Notes: generated by a model not told the origin, from the sequence alone. DNA of 64,000 nucleotides from Allobaileyella intestinalis (GCF_009695865.1 NZ_VUNB01000003.1:248001-312000), one strand, 5' to 3'; shown: positions 10,384 to 20,851, counted from the stretch's first letter. Numbers and translations: made by a program.

Positions 10384-10418
10384 ACAGCCCTTTAACAATC
10401 ATGAAGGGTTGTTTTTTA
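10384..10418 (+). terminator. Intrinsic terminator before the V-ATPase operon
   Basis: A nine-pair stem (ACAGCCCTT with AAGGGTTGT, one G-U) with an 11-base loop and a run of six T. It isolates the small membrane protein gene from the downstream operon. Confidence 0.88.
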
Positions 10419-10427
10419 TTGGATTGT

Positions 10428-10456
10428 TTGAATGGATGCACAAGATGGGTTATAAT
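10428..10456 (+). promoter_or_regulatory. Predicted promoter of the V-ATPase operon
   Basis: TTGAAT, a 17-base spacer and a perfect TATAAT, directly after a terminator and about 60 bases before the first operon gene. This is the only good promoter seen before the nine-gene run. Confidence 0.8.
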
Positions 10457-10518
10457 TCTCTAAAATCGTGCACTGAGCATTATCGGCCTAATTTTGGTGC
10501 GCAGAAAGGAAGAAGCTT

Positions 10519-10845
10519 ATGTCGATAGCAGGAATTGAGAAAGTCAGACAGGCGGAAGCAGAAGCAGCTGAACTGCGGAAATCAGCAGAAGATGAAGCAG
10601 CGGCTATTGCTGATTCTGCCAAGAAGGAAAGCAGAGCGATTCTGGACGAAGCTGAGAGGCAGGCTGATGAAAGTTATAAAGCCACACTCGCTCAGGCTGA
10701 GGCAGAGGGTGAACGTCTCTATGAAGACAGGATCAGCAAAGAGAAAGAAGCTTGCTTGAAGTTCAGCGAAGCTGCCAGCACAAGGCTGGAAGAGGCAGCA
10801 GACCTGATAGTCGGAAAGGTAGTGGGTACTTATGGCAATAGTTAA
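10519..10845 (+). CDS. ntpF: V-type ATPase G/H-like stalk subunit
   Basis: A 108-residue hydrophilic, almost wholly alpha-helical protein rich in Ala, Glu and Lys, as expected for the peripheral-stalk partner of subunit E (NtpF in Enterococcus hirae, also called G or H). It is recognised mainly by composition, length and its place as first gene of a complete V-ATPase operon in the order F-I-K-E-C-G-A-B-D. AGAAAGGAAGAAG precedes the ATG. Its end overlaps the start of ntpI by 14 bases, so the two are probably translationally coupled. Confidence 0.85.
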   Translation: MSIAGIEKVRQAEAEAAELRKSAEDEAAAIADSAKKESRAILDEAERQADESYKATLAQAEAEGERLYEDRISKEKEACLKFSEAASTRLEEAADLIVGKVVGTYGNS

Positions 10846-12814
10846 GATGAACAAACTATCTGTCATCGGTATGAACCAAGAGAAGAAGTCTCTGCTGAAG
10901 GATCTGATGGATCTTGGGGTTGTGGAAATTTCAGGATCCGCTGACAAGCTCCAGGATGAGAATTGGCAGAAGCTGGTAGTTAAAGACGGTGATGAGGCCA
11001 CGGCGGCAGAATATGACAAACTGGTAAGCCGGGCGGAATCAGCACTTGATATTCTTTCGAGATACGGAGGGGTGAAGAAACCGCTCTTTAACATCAGGAA
11101 AACCATTTCACAGGAGGACAGTGTCAAACTTGAAGCGGAGGGTGACAGATTCCGGGAGGAGGCAGAGGAACTGATCAGTCTGAATGACCAGCTGAACGAA
11201 GCCTTTGCCCAGGTGAACACAGACAACAACCTGATCGCCACTCTGAAACCGTGGAGCAGCTATCAGCTGCCCCTGGAAGAGAAGAAGACCAGTCGGCTGA
11301 ACCTGGTGCTGGGAGTTTGTCCTCCTACAGCAGACATCCAGAAAGCATCTGAAGAACTGGAGGCGGAAGGCCTTCCTTGTCAGCTGACTGAGCTGAACAG
11401 GGACAAGGAACAGTGTTATCTGAGCCTGTGGTATTTCACCGATGATCAGGAAAAGGTAATGGAGACTGTCAAAGGCTGGGGATTCACTCAGGCACAGCTT
11501 GGAGACCTGACCGGAACAGTTACAGAGAACATCGAGCGGCTGGAGGCAGAAGTCAAAGAGCTGGAAGCAGCTAAAGAGACGGTGACAGCCCGGATCGGAG
11601 AGAAGGCTTCCTGGCTTGATGACCTTCAGTTCTACCGGGACATGAACGTGGTGAAGAGAGATGAATCTCGGGTCCGCAGCAAACTGCTGAAGACAGAGTC
11701 CTCTTTCACCTTTGACGGATGGGTGCCGGAAGCTGCATCAACAGCCGTAGGCCAGCTTCTGGACAAGTACACATGCTGGTATGAGTTTGCAGAACCAGGG
11801 GAGGATGATGATATTCCTACAAGGCTGAGCAACAACAGCTTCTTCGAGCCGGCAGAATTTATTACAAAGATGTATTCTCTCCCTTCAGCAAGGGAAGTGG
11901 ATCCAACTCCGATATTCACCTTCTTTTACATTCTGTTCTTCGGAATAATGTTCGGAGATGTGGGATACGGGTTGATCCTGACCATCGCATCACTCCTTGT
12001 AATAAGGAAGATGAAGTCAGAGAAGACCCCTGCACTGCAGCTGTTCAAGATCCTCTTCTACAGCGGAATATCCAGTACAATCTGGGGAGTTCTCTTCGGA
12101 AGCTTCTTCGGAAATCTGATCGGTGCAGTAACAGGAACCTTCGGCAGCCACCAGGTAAACTTCAACCCGGTCTGGCTTGATCCGGCACAGAAGGCCATGT
12201 TCTTCCTGGCATTCTCCTGCGGACTTGGAGTTGTACACCTTTTCGTAGGAATGGGAATCAAGGCCTATGAAGAAATCAAGGCCGGCCAGAAACTTCAGGC
12301 AGTGAACGACGTGTTCATCTGGTATCTGATAGTTCTGGGCATAGTCCTCTGGATTTTCGGCGGCAAGATCAGTCCGTCTGCATCTGTTGCAGGAAAATGG
12401 ATGACTTTGATCGGATTTGCCGGTGCAATCATACTGCCGATTTTCATCGAGAAGGGTGTTGGAAAGGCACTGGGCCTCTGGAACATCTACAGCGGTGTTA
12501 CCGGAAACCTCTCGGATATTCTGTCTTATTCAAGACTTCTGGGACTTGGACTGGCATCTACTTCCATTGCCACAGTAATTAACTTCCTGGCAACAATGGG
12601 AGGCAAGAGTGTAGCCGGAATAATAATGTTCATACTTATTGAACTGCTGGGACATACGATGAACTTCGCAATTAATGCGCTGGGTGCATTCGTACACTCC
12701 TGCAGACTTCAGTTCGTTGAGTTCTTCGGGAAATTCTATGAAGGTGGCGGAAGAGAATTTGAGCCATTCAAGAAAGATACTAAATTTGTCAACATAGTTG
12801 AGGAGGGCAAATAA
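10832..12814 (+). CDS. ntpI: V-type ATPase subunit I (a-type stator membrane subunit)
   Basis: The 660-residue membrane stator subunit of the V0 sector, forming the ion half-channels beside the c-ring. Residues 1 to about 350 are a soluble coiled-coil arm; the rest contains seven or eight membrane helices beginning at FTFFYILFFGIMFGDVGYGL. The conserved arginine of the ion path is visible in LSYSRLLGLGLAS. The start at 10832, inside the previous gene, gives the family-typical MAIVKMNKLSVIG. The length and domain order match NtpI. Confidence 0.95.
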   Translation: MAIVKMNKLSVIGMNQEKKSLLKDLMDLGVVEISGSADKLQDENWQKLVVKDGDEATAAEYDKLVSRAESALDILSRYGGVKKPLFNIRKTISQEDSVKLEAEGDRFREEAEELISLNDQLNEAFAQVNTDNNLIATLKPWSSYQLPLEEKKTSRLNLVLGVCPPTADIQKASEELEAEGLPCQLTELNRDKEQCYLSLWYFTDDQEKVMETVKGWGFTQAQLGDLTGTVTENIERLEAEVKELEAAKETVTARIGEKASWLDDLQFYRDMNVVKRDESRVRSKLLKTESSFTFDGWVPEAASTAVGQLLDKYTCWYEFAEPGEDDDIPTRLSNNSFFEPAEFITKMYSLPSAREVDPTPIFTFFYILFFGIMFGDVGYGLILTIASLLVIRKMKSEKTPALQLFKILFYSGISSTIWGVLFGSFFGNLIGAVTGTFGSHQVNFNPVWLDPAQKAMFFLAFSCGLGVVHLFVGMGIKAYEEIKAGQKLQAVNDVFIWYLIVLGIVLWIFGGKISPSASVAGKWMTLIGFAGAIILPIFIEKGVGKALGLWNIYSGVTGNLSDILSYSRLLGLGLASTSIATVINFLATMGGKSVAGIIMFILIELLGHTMNFAINALGAFVHSCRLQFVEFFGKFYEGGGREFEPFKKDTKFVNIVEEGK

Positions 12815-12815
12815 A

Positions 12816-13289
12816 ATGAGTACAGGAATCGTTTTAGCAATTCTGGGAGCTGCTATAGCAGCATGCGCAGGAATCGGAAGCGCTGTAGGTGTAGGTCTTG
12901 CAGGTGAAGCTGCTGACGGCGTAATGTCAGGAGACAAGGCAAGCTTCGGTTCAACACTGGTACTTCAGGCGCTGCCTGGTACACAGGGAATCTACGGACT
13001 GGTAATCGCCATCATGATCATGACAAAGGTAGGTGTTCTGGGCGGAAACCTGGCATCCGTATCCACTGAGCAGGGTCTGGCCCTTCTCGTAGCTGGTCTG
13101 CCAATCGGTATTATCGGAATTCTGTCAGCTATTTCCCAGGGAAAGGCTGCAGCTGCTGGTATCATGCTGGTATCCAAGAAAGAGGGTAAGCTTGGACAGG
13201 CTATCATTTACGCAGTAATGGTAGAGACATACGCCATCCTGGCATTCATCGTTTCCTTCCTGATGTACAGCGGCATCTCTGTAGGCTAA
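12816..13289 (+). CDS. ntpK: V-type ATPase subunit K (16-kDa proteolipid, rotor ring)
   Basis: A duplicated-hairpin proteolipid of 157 residues with four membrane helices that forms the rotor ring. ATG 12816 follows GAGGAGGGC. The first hairpin has LPGTQGIYG with no ion-binding acid; the second has the essential glutamate E137 in VETYAI, which is the eukaryote/E. hirae type in which one hairpin lost its carboxylate. L53, T56, Q57, Y60, Q108 and E137 line up with the sodium ligands described for E. hirae NtpK, so sodium coupling is plausible. Confidence 0.95.
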   Translation: MSTGIVLAILGAAIAACAGIGSAVGVGLAGEAADGVMSGDKASFGSTLVLQALPGTQGIYGLVIAIMIMTKVGVLGGNLASVSTEQGLALLVAGLPIGIIGILSAISQGKAAAAGIMLVSKKEGKLGQAIIYAVMVETYAILAFIVSFLMYSGISVG

Positions 13290-13334
13290 ACATTTTTTCA
13301 GAGATAAGAATACAGACGAAAGGAACGGTGCAGT

Positions 13335-13910
13335 ATGAGTTTAGAGTCAATAACTGAAAGGATCAGGCAGGAGGCAGAAGCCTACGGTGCTGATCAGAAG
13401 GCCCGTGCAGAGGCCGCAAAGCAGGGGACTCTCGAAGATGCTCGCCGTAAAGCTGAGGCAATCAAGGCGAAGAGGGCAGCAGAGGCTGAAAAAGACAGCC
13501 AGGTCCTCAGAGACAGGAGAGCTTCAGTTGCAGATCTTGAGTCCAGGAAGATGAAACTTGCCGCAAAGCAGGAAGTTATTGAGGCAAGCTACAGCCGGGC
13601 AGCAGAAAAGCTCCGGGAACTGGACGACGACAAATATCAGGAATTCATGACCGGCCTTCTTGAAGAGTTCAAGGCAGAAGGGGGAGAAGTCCTGGTAAAT
13701 GCAGAAGACAGGGCGAGAATGTCCGGGCTGCTGGAGAAGAAGTTCAGCGGCACAGACTTGAAACTTTCACAGGATACAGCAGATATTAAGGGAGGGTTCA
13801 TCCTCAGGAGAGGAAACATTTCCTACAACGCTTCAGTAGAGCAGCTGCTGGAGAACGTGAAAGGACAGGCAACTTCGGAGATAGCAAGTCTGCTTTTTCC
13901 AGAGGAATAG
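13335..13910 (+). CDS. ntpE: V-type ATPase subunit E (peripheral stalk)
   Basis: A 191-residue protein that links the catalytic head to subunit I. Residues 1 to about 100 form a long charged helix rich in Ala, Glu, Lys and Arg. The C-terminal globular part has GGEVLVNAEDR and GGFILRRGNI, the latter being the usual 'GG(F/V)' strand of subunit E. CGAAAGGAACGG precedes the ATG. It lies between K and C exactly as in the E. hirae ntp operon. Confidence 0.93.
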   Translation: MSLESITERIRQEAEAYGADQKARAEAAKQGTLEDARRKAEAIKAKRAAEAEKDSQVLRDRRASVADLESRKMKLAAKQEVIEASYSRAAEKLRELDDDKYQEFMTGLLEEFKAEGGEVLVNAEDRARMSGLLEKKFSGTDLKLSQDTADIKGGFILRRGNISYNASVEQLLENVKGQATSEIASLLFPEE

Positions 13911-13944
13911 ACAACAGTATTGAACCGGAAAGGAGGTCGGATTG

Positions 13945-14940
13945 ATGGGCGCTGATTACATTTACGCCACAGCCTGTATCAGGGCAGAAGAATGCAAGCT
14001 TCTCACCGGAGAAAAGCTGCGGGCAATGACAGAATCCAAAAATATCGACGACATTTGCAAAGTCCTGCAGGACGCTGGTTACGGTACTGAATCAGATCCT
14101 CTAACACCGGCAAATTATGCTCAGGTCGTAAAGAACACAGAGGCGGAGATTTTCCAGAATGTGAAGACCTTGAGCAAGGAGAATGAGATTTTCAGCATTT
14201 TCTCCTTCCCAGCCGACTATCATAATATCAAGGTGCTTCTCAAAGCAGAGGCTCTGGGAGTAAATAGAAACGACATCCTGATGGCTACAGGAACGATTCC
14301 TGCAGAGGAAATGATCAGGGCAGTCACTGAGCGTGATATGACTGAGCTGACGGAGAATATGGCAGCAGCCATTGAAGAAGCAGCAGAAACTCACGCCAGA
14401 ACAAAGGACCCTCAGGTCATAGACTTTATCTGCGACAGATTCTGCTATATGGATATCTGCAGAGTAGCAGAGAAAGCAGGAAACGAATTCGTAAGTGAAT
14501 ACGTAAGACTTCTGATTGATACCGTAAACCTGAAGACCTTCGCAAGGATCAGGAAGATGGGTCAGCCATGGTCATATCTGGAGTCAGTATTTGTTCCCGG
14601 AGGCAATGTAGATCTGCAGGTCTTCACCAGCGCGTACGAGGAAGACTACAAGCAGGCATCATCCCGCTTTGAAGCATACAAGATCTACAGAGCTGTCAGC
14701 GAAGGCGGTGAAGAGATCGATGAGAAGGGAAGCTTCACTAAGCTGGAGAAGCTCTGCGACGATATTCTGATTGAGCAGGTCAGGGAAGCAAGAGGAATAA
14801 CCTTCGGCATTGAACCGCTGGTGGCATTCCTCATTTCCAGACAGATGGAGATCAAATGCATAAGGATTCTTATGACCGGCAAACTGGCCGGCATGGATCC
14901 TCAGATCATCAGGGAAAGGATGAGAGAGACTTATGAATAA
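13945..14940 (+). CDS. ntpC: V-type ATPase subunit C (d-type rotor adaptor)
   Basis: A 331-residue soluble protein that sits on the proteolipid ring and receives the central shaft (subunit d in other nomenclature). It begins MGADYIYATACIRAEE, which fits the family, and is almost entirely helical. ATG 13945 is preferred over the in-frame TTG at 13942 because AAAGGAGG ends eight bases before it. The 3' end overlaps the next gene by eight bases. Confidence 0.92.
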   Translation: MGADYIYATACIRAEECKLLTGEKLRAMTESKNIDDICKVLQDAGYGTESDPLTPANYAQVVKNTEAEIFQNVKTLSKENEIFSIFSFPADYHNIKVLLKAEALGVNRNDILMATGTIPAEEMIRAVTERDMTELTENMAAAIEEAAETHARTKDPQVIDFICDRFCYMDICRVAEKAGNEFVSEYVRLLIDTVNLKTFARIRKMGQPWSYLESVFVPGGNVDLQVFTSAYEEDYKQASSRFEAYKIYRAVSEGGEEIDEKGSFTKLEKLCDDILIEQVREARGITFGIEPLVAFLISRQMEIKCIRILMTGKLAGMDPQIIRERMRETYE

Positions 14941-15253
14941 AATCGGAATCATCGGCGATGCCGACAGTGTTCTGGGGTTCAAGGTCTTCGGCATGGATGC
15001 CTTTGCCTGCGAGACCGGAGAGGAAGCAGCAGAAACACTGCACAGGATCGTAAAAGAGAACTACGGGATCATCTACATAACAGAGAGATTCTATAAGGAA
15101 TTAGGAAAAGATATCGCAAAGTATGAGGAACTGAGGATACCAGCTATCGTACCTGTACCGGGAATTGACGGCAGCTATGGCATGGGTCTCAGCAATGTCA
15201 AGAGAGCCGTTGAGAAAGCGGTTGGAGCCGACATCCTATTCAGCGATAAATAA
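14933..15253 (+). CDS. ntpG: V-type ATPase subunit F (central shaft)
   Basis: A 106-residue Rossmann-like protein that binds subunit D in the rotating shaft. It opens with [18 protein letters not shown] and contains YGIIYITE and the PAIVPVPG strand, all usual for V-ATPase F. It starts inside the end of ntpC, and its stop overlaps a possible upstream start of ntpA by one base, so translation is coupled through this part of the operon. Confidence 0.94.
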   Translation: MNKIGIIGDADSVLGFKVFGMDAFACETGEEAAETLHRIVKENYGIIYITERFYKELGKDIAKYEELRIPAIVPVPGIDGSYGMGLSNVKRAVEKAVGADILFSDK

Positions 15254-15267
15254 TGGAGGCAAGGAAT

Positions 15268-17043
15268 ATGGAACAAGGTAAAATCGTCAAGGTAGCCGGA
15301 CCTCTTGTAGTTGCCTCTGGCATGGGTAACGCCAACATGTACGACGTGGTAAAAGTTGGTAAGCTTGGACTTACCGGCGAGATCATCGAGATGCGTGAAG
15401 GCAATGCGTCCATCCAGGTGTACGAGGAGACTGCAGGTCTGATGCCGGGAGACCCGGTAGTGACTACAGGAGTTCCACTTTCTGTTGAACTGGGACCTGG
15501 ACTGATTGAAACCATTTACGATGGTATTCAGAGACCGCTGGTTTCCCTTATGGAAAAGTACGGCAGCAACATTTCAAGAGGTGTAAGCGAGCCTGCTCTT
15601 AACAGAGAAAAGAAATGGCCTTTCGAGGCAGTTGCTGCAGTTGGAGATAAGGTTGCAGCAGGAGATGTTCTTGGAACAGTCCAGGAAACAATAGCTGTAG
15701 TAGACAAGATCATGGTTCCTTACGGAGTTAAGGGAACTGTAAAGTCCATTACATCAGGTTCATTCACAGTAACAGAAACAGTGGCCGTGATTACAGACGA
15801 GTCAGGCAAGGACGTGGAAGTTCAGATGCTCCAGAGATGGCCTGTAAGAAGAGAGAGACCATACAAGGAGAAATTACCACCTGATGAACCGCTGATCACA
15901 GGACAGCGTGTAATTGATACGATGTTCCCGATTGCAAAGGGCGGCTGCGCAGCAGTTCCTGGACCTTTCGGATCAGGAAAAACAGTTGTACAGCACCAGC
16001 TGGCCAAGTGGGCGGAAGCCGATATCGTTGTATATATCGGATGCGGCGAGCGTGGAAACGAGATGACAGAAGTACTGATGGAGTTCCCTGAACTGGTAGA
16101 CCCTAAGACAGGCGAATCCCTGATGAAGAGAACTGTGCTCATCGCCAACACATCAGACATGCCGGTAGCTGCCCGTGAGGCATCTGTATACACAGGAATC
16201 ACCATTGCCGAGTACTTCAGAGACATGGGTTACTCAGTAGCTCTGATGGCCGACTCCACATCAAGATGGGCAGAGGCCCTTCGTGAGATGTCCGGTCGTC
16301 TGGAGGAGATGCCTGGTGAGGAAGGTTACCCTGCATACCTGGCTTCAAGACTTTCACAGTTCTATGAGAGAGCCGGTAAGGTTATCTGCCTGGGAGCAGA
16401 CGGAAGAGAAGGATCACTTTCCGCCATCGGAGCCGTATCCCCTCCAGGAGGAGATATTTCCGAGCCAGTATCCCAGGCTACACTGAGAATCGTAAAAGTA
16501 TTCTGGGGACTGGATGCTGCTCTGGCACACGCCAGACACTTCCCGGCTATTAACTGGCTGAAGAGTTATTCCCTTTATTCTGCAAGACTGGACAAGTGGT
16601 TCGCAGAGAATGTTGACAAGGACTTCCCTGTACACAGAGCCCAGGCACTTCACCTGCTGCAGGAAGAGGCTGAGCTCAACGAAATCGTACAGCTGGTAGG
16701 TGTTGACGGACTGTCCAAGACAGACAGACTGAAGCTGGAAACATGTCAGATGATCCGTGAGGACTATCTGCACCAGAACGCCTTCCACGAAATCGATACA
16801 TACTCATCAACCAACAAGCAGTTCAAGATGCTTGACCTGATTCTCAGATACTACAAAGAGGCAGTCAGAGGAGTTGAAGGCGGAGTTGAATTCAACAAGC
16901 TGGCAGCCCTTCCAGTCAGAGAGGAAATCGGACGTTTCAAGTATCTGACGGAGGACAAGGTTGACGACAGCTATGCTGATATTGTCAACAAGATGGAGTC
17001 AACTGTCAGCGATCTGATCAAGGAAGCAGGTGACGCAGAATGA
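15268..17043 (+). CDS. ntpA: V-type ATPase catalytic subunit A
   Basis: The catalytic subunit of the hexameric head, 591 residues. Walker A GPFGSGKT lies at about residues 232-239; [13 protein letters not shown] carries the catalytic glutamate, followed by the [16 protein letters not shown] segment. The long non-homologous region between residues 110 and 200 that distinguishes V-type A from F-type beta is present. ATG 15268 is chosen because GGAGG lies eight bases upstream; an in-frame ATG at 15253 overlaps the previous stop but has no ribosome site. The end overlaps ntpB by four bases (ATGA). Confidence 0.97.
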   Translation: MEQGKIVKVAGPLVVASGMGNANMYDVVKVGKLGLTGEIIEMREGNASIQVYEETAGLMPGDPVVTTGVPLSVELGPGLIETIYDGIQRPLVSLMEKYGSNISRGVSEPALNREKKWPFEAVAAVGDKVAAGDVLGTVQETIAVVDKIMVPYGVKGTVKSITSGSFTVTETVAVITDESGKDVEVQMLQRWPVRRERPYKEKLPPDEPLITGQRVIDTMFPIAKGGCAAVPGPFGSGKTVVQHQLAKWAEADIVVYIGCGERGNEMTEVLMEFPELVDPKTGESLMKRTVLIANTSDMPVAAREASVYTGITIAEYFRDMGYSVALMADSTSRWAEALREMSGRLEEMPGEEGYPAYLASRLSQFYERAGKVICLGADGREGSLSAIGAVSPPGGDISEPVSQATLRIVKVFWGLDAALAHARHFPAINWLKSYSLYSARLDKWFAENVDKDFPVHRAQALHLLQEEAELNEIVQLVGVDGLSKTDRLKLETCQMIREDYLHQNAFHEIDTYSSTNKQFKMLDLILRYYKEAVRGVEGGVEFNKLAALPVREEIGRFKYLTEDKVDDSYADIVNKMESTVSDLIKEAGDAE

Positions 17044-18446
17044 TAAAAGAATATAAGACCATAGCTGAAGTAGCCGGCCCTCTTATGCTGGTAAAAGGCG
17101 TAGAGGATGTAGGCTACGATGAGCTGGGAGAAATTGAGCTTGCAAACGGCGAGATACGCCATTGCCGTGTTCTGGAACTGAACGGCACAGACGTACTGGT
17201 ACAGCTGTTTGAGAACTCCGCAGGACTGAACCTCCAGGAGTCAAAGGTCAGATTCCTGGGACACGGAATCGAGCTGGGCGTATCTATGGACATGCTGGGC
17301 CGTGTATTTGACGGAATGGGCAATCCTATCGATGATGGTCCGGACATCATTCCGGATAAGATGATGGATATTAACGGAATGCCTATGAACCCGGCTGCAA
17401 GAGAGTATCCTTCAGAGTTCATTCAGACAGGTGTATCTGCTATTGACGGACTGAACACACTGGTTAGAGGACAGAAGCTGCCTATCTTCTCAGAGGCCGG
17501 ACTTCCTCACGCAAACCTGGCAGCTCAGATTGCCAGACAGGCCAGGGTTCTGGGATCCGATTCCAACTTTGCCGTAGTATTTGCAGCTGTTGGTATCACA
17601 TACGAGGAAGCAGAGTTCTTCGTATCTGACTTTAAGAGAACAGGATCAATCGACAGAACAGTAATGTTCATGAACCTTGCTAACGACCCGGCAGTTGAGC
17701 GTATTGCCACACCGCGTATGGCTCTGACTGCAGCTGAGTACCTGGCATTCGAGAAGCACATGCACGTACTGGTAATCATCACAGATATTACCAACTACGC
17801 CGAATCTCTCCGTGAGGTATCAGCAGCTCGTAAAGAGGTTCCTGGCCGTCGTGGATATCCTGGTTACCTGTATACAGACCTGGCTACAATGTACGAGAGA
17901 GCAGGAAAGAAGAAGGGCGTTGATGGATCAATCACCATGATTCCTATTCTGACAATGCCTGAGGGAGATATCACTCACCCTATCCCTGACCTGACAGGAT
18001 ACATCACAGAGGGACAGATCATCCTTTCCAGCGATCTGAACCGTAAGGGCATCACACCTCCTATCGACGTACTTCCATCTCTGTCCCGTCTGAAGGACAA
18101 GGGTATCGGAAAAGGCAAGACCAGGAAGGATCACGCCGACGTTCTGAACCAGCTTTTCGCCAACTATGCCAGAGGTAAGGACGCTAAGGAGCTGATGGCT
18201 ATTCTGGGTGAGGCTGCTCTTTCCGACACAGATAAACTCTATGCGAAATTTGCAGATGACTTCGAGGAAAAGTATGTTTCTCAGGGATTTGAGACAAACC
18301 GTACAATCGAAGAGACACTGGAAATCGGCTGGGAGCTTCTGAGAGAACTGCCTCGTTCCGAGCTGAAACGTGTAAGGGACGAGTATCTGGACGAATTCTA
18401 TGATCCTGAGAATTCCGGCAAGGCTGAAACTGAGCAGGACAAGTAG
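17040..18446 (+). CDS. ntpB: V-type ATPase regulatory subunit B
   Basis: The non-catalytic nucleotide-site subunit alternating with A in the head, 468 residues. It begins [19 protein letters not shown], lacks a P-loop ([14 protein letters not shown] is in that place), and has the arginine-containing [22 protein letters not shown] segment that completes the catalytic site of the neighbouring A subunit. The 4-base ATGA overlap with ntpA indicates coupled translation, suited to equal amounts of A and B. Confidence 0.97.
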   Translation: MIKEYKTIAEVAGPLMLVKGVEDVGYDELGEIELANGEIRHCRVLELNGTDVLVQLFENSAGLNLQESKVRFLGHGIELGVSMDMLGRVFDGMGNPIDDGPDIIPDKMMDINGMPMNPAAREYPSEFIQTGVSAIDGLNTLVRGQKLPIFSEAGLPHANLAAQIARQARVLGSDSNFAVVFAAVGITYEEAEFFVSDFKRTGSIDRTVMFMNLANDPAVERIATPRMALTAAEYLAFEKHMHVLVIITDITNYAESLREVSAARKEVPGRRGYPGYLYTDLATMYERAGKKKGVDGSITMIPILTMPEGDITHPIPDLTGYITEGQIILSSDLNRKGITPPIDVLPSLSRLKDKGIGKGKTRKDHADVLNQLFANYARGKDAKELMAILGEAALSDTDKLYAKFADDFEEKYVSQGFETNRTIEETLEIGWELLRELPRSELKRVRDEYLDEFYDPENSGKAETEQDK

Positions 18447-18466
18447 AAAGAGAAAGGGATGATCCT

Positions 18467-19156
18467 ATGGCTAGAATGAATGTAAATCCTACCCGTATGG
18501 TCCTGTCCACCCTCAAAAACCAGCTGAGAGTAGCCGTTAAGGGACACAAACTCCTGAAGGACAAGAGAGATGAGATGATGAAGATCTTTCTTGACCTGGC
18601 AAGAGAAATCCAGAAGCTGAGAGAAGAGGTAGACCCTCAGCTCAGCGACGTATATGGCAGTTTCTCTGTAGCACGTGCGGTAATGGCACCGGAGATGCTC
18701 GAGGAAGCACTCATGTATCCAAAGCAGAGTGTAGATCTGATTGCATCTACGAAAAACGTAATGAGCGTTAATGTGCCGGAATTCGACTTTGAGATGCATT
18801 CATCAGATCAGTCAGATGTTTATCCATACGGATTTGCAACAACTTCCGGAGAACTGGATAAATCCATCGAGAAACTGACAGAACTTTTTCCTAAACTGCT
18901 TCAGCTGGCAGCTATGGAAAAAGAAGCGATGCTTCTTGCCGACGAAATCGAGAAGACACGCCGCAGAGTAAACGCTCTTGAGTACGTGAAGATCCCTAAC
19001 TACCAGGAGACCATCAAGTACATCAAGATGAAGCTGGACGAAGACGAGCGTGGAAACCAGACAAGACTTATGAAGGTCAAGGATATGATGCTTCAGGAAG
19101 AACTGGAAGCCAGAAGAAAGAAAGACGAGGAAATCCTCAAAGAATACGCCGGCTAG
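18467..19156 (+). CDS. ntpD: V-type ATPase subunit D (central shaft)
   Basis: The 229-residue shaft subunit that rotates inside the A3B3 head. The N-terminus ARMNVNPTRMVLSTLKNQL and the next helix (GHKLLKDKRDEM) are family hallmarks; the C-terminus is a second long helix (RRVNALEYVKIP and onward), making the expected antiparallel coiled coil. A GAAAGGGATG ribosome site precedes the start. It is the last operon gene and is followed by a terminator. Confidence 0.95.
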   Translation: MARMNVNPTRMVLSTLKNQLRVAVKGHKLLKDKRDEMMKIFLDLAREIQKLREEVDPQLSDVYGSFSVARAVMAPEMLEEALMYPKQSVDLIASTKNVMSVNVPEFDFEMHSSDQSDVYPYGFATTSGELDKSIEKLTELFPKLLQLAAMEKEAMLLADEIEKTRRRVNALEYVKIPNYQETIKYIKMKLDEDERGNQTRLMKVKDMMLQEELEARRKKDEEILKEYAG

Positions 19157-19204
19157 ACCGGAGACCCTGTATTTCTGGAATATGGGGAGAATGGGTATTT
19201 GCAT

Positions 19205-19236
19205 TAAAAAACCGCCCCCTATGGGGCGGTTTTTTC
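19205..19236. terminator. Bidirectional terminator between convergent genes
   Basis: A stem of AACCGCCCC with GGGGCGGTT and a 4-base loop, extended by flanking A and T runs on both sides. It can end transcription of the V-ATPase operon on the plus strand and of the phosphohexomutase on the minus strand. Confidence 0.92.
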
Positions 19237-19259
19237 GCGTCTGAAAACTTTGGTTCATC

Positions 19260-20765
19260 CTATTTCAGGGGTCCTTCATCGATGCCGTCCATTCCAGCAA
19301 GAAGCTGAGCCAGCATATCTGCGACTTTCCGGACACCTCCGTTTTTCTCCGATTCGATGTTAACAGGCAGTACCGGATCGTGAAGGGACTTCCGGGCAAG
19401 GAACCAGCCCTTTGCTCCATCCAGATTGAAGTTGACCCTGATACCTTCATAGTTAGGGCTTACTACAGAGTAGCCCTCGTGGCTGTTTGCGAACTCTTCA
19501 ATGGCAGCCAGAACCTGGTCGGCTTTTTCCGCGAACTCAGGATCCGTAATGTTCAGCCTGAACTCTGAAGCTTCCTCAGGAGAGGAGAGATCTGCAATGA
19601 GGGACCTGATGTCTCCGCCATTTTCCTTCTTGATCTTTGCAGCTGCCACAATGATGTTCACAGCCAGGAAAGCACCGTCATCCATGAAGTAGTTGTCGGA
19701 GAAAGCGCAGTGGCCGGAAGTTTCAATGGCCAGGAAGGCGTCTTCTCCGGCCTTCTGAAGGTCAGCAGCCTTGTTTATTACATTCCTGTATCCCCGCTTA
19801 AACCTGAAGTGCTTTAAGCCCAGGGTGCCCTGGAGAAAATCAGTGAGTTCATCTGAAGTAATGCTGTCCGTAACCACAGTACCACCTGGATGATCATCTG
19901 CAGCCAGGGCAGCAGCAAGGGCGATTATGTGATTCCGGCTAATAGGCTGGCCTTTTCCGTCAACAGCCGAAATTCTGTCCACATCAGTGTCGAAAATAAT
20001 ACCAAGATCAGCACCAGAATCTTTTACAGCCTGGCAGATGCTGGCCATAGCCTCCTTGTTCTCCGGATTAGGAATGTGATTAGGAAAATGACCATCAGGT
20101 TCCAGGAACTGGCTTCCCCTAATGTCTGCCCCCAGAGGCTGGAGCACCTGGGTGGCAAAAAAACCGCCGGATCCGTTGCCTGCATCGATGACGATGTGCA
20201 TGCCCTTCAAGTCGCTTTTCAGGCCGTTGGTGATCATCTGCCTGAGAGTCGCAGCATACATGTCCATGAGCTGGACTTTTTCATATTCATATGGAAAATC
20301 CGGCTGGAAATTAATCTTTGAAGCGAACTTCAGTATCTGCTCCACATCCTCTTTGTCCAGACCGCCGCCGGCAGTAAAGAACTTGAACCCGTTCCTGTTA
20401 AATGGCAGATGGCTGGCAGTGATCATCACAGCACCATCAAACTCGTAGTAAGGCATTACAGTGGACATGAACATTGCCGGTGTAGAAGCAAGGCCGGCGT
20501 ACTCAATCTGAGAACCTACATAGGCAATTCCCCTCATCAGCCCCTCAGCAAGCTCATCTCCCGAAAGCCTTGGATCCTGGCCCACACAGATTTTCAGGTT
20601 CAGGGGATTGATATTCAGCTTGTAAGTCAGCCAGTTGGCAAAAGAAGCTCCGATTCTCATGGCCTCCAGCTTAGTAAGATTAACCTCTTCGCCCTCTACT
20701 CCGGGAAGAGCAACTCCTCTGATGTCGCTGCCGTTCTGCAGCTCAAGAAATTTGTTTTTCCTCAT
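19260..20765 (-). CDS. Phosphomannomutase/phosphoglucomutase family enzyme
   Basis: A 501-residue alpha-D-phosphohexomutase that moves phosphate between C1 and C6 of hexoses, feeding cell-wall and capsule sugar nucleotides. The catalytic serine lies in ITASHLP (usually TASHNP), the magnesium loop is DTDVDRIS, and the sugar-binding loop is ETSGH. ATG 20765 is chosen because AGGAG lies seven bases upstream; the ATG at 20771 is only one base from it. It is transcribed alone, convergent to the V-ATPase operon. The sequence does not settle between glucose and mannose phosphates. Confidence 0.9.
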   Translation of the reverse strand: MRKNKFLELQNGSDIRGVALPGVEGEEVNLTKLEAMRIGASFANWLTYKLNINPLNLKICVGQDPRLSGDELAEGLMRGIAYVGSQIEYAGLASTPAMFMSTVMPYYEFDGAVMITASHLPFNRNGFKFFTAGGGLDKEDVEQILKFASKINFQPDFPYEYEKVQLMDMYAATLRQMITNGLKSDLKGMHIVIDAGNGSGGFFATQVLQPLGADIRGSQFLEPDGHFPNHIPNPENKEAMASICQAVKDSGADLGIIFDTDVDRISAVDGKGQPISRNHIIALAAALAADDHPGGTVVTDSITSDELTDFLQGTLGLKHFRFKRGYRNVINKAADLQKAGEDAFLAIETSGHCAFSDNYFMDDGAFLAVNIIVAAAKIKKENGGDIRSLIADLSSPEEASEFRLNITDPEFAEKADQVLAAIEEFANSHEGYSVVSPNYEGIRVNFNLDGAKGWFLARKSLHDPVLPVNIESEKNGGVRKVADMLAQLLAGMDGIDEGPLK

Positions 20766-20851
20766 ATTCATACTCCTGCAATCAATTTCAACTCAGAGCC
20801 TGCCCCAGGGCAAGCCGATTTCTCATATATGATAAACCAATACCTGATTCA

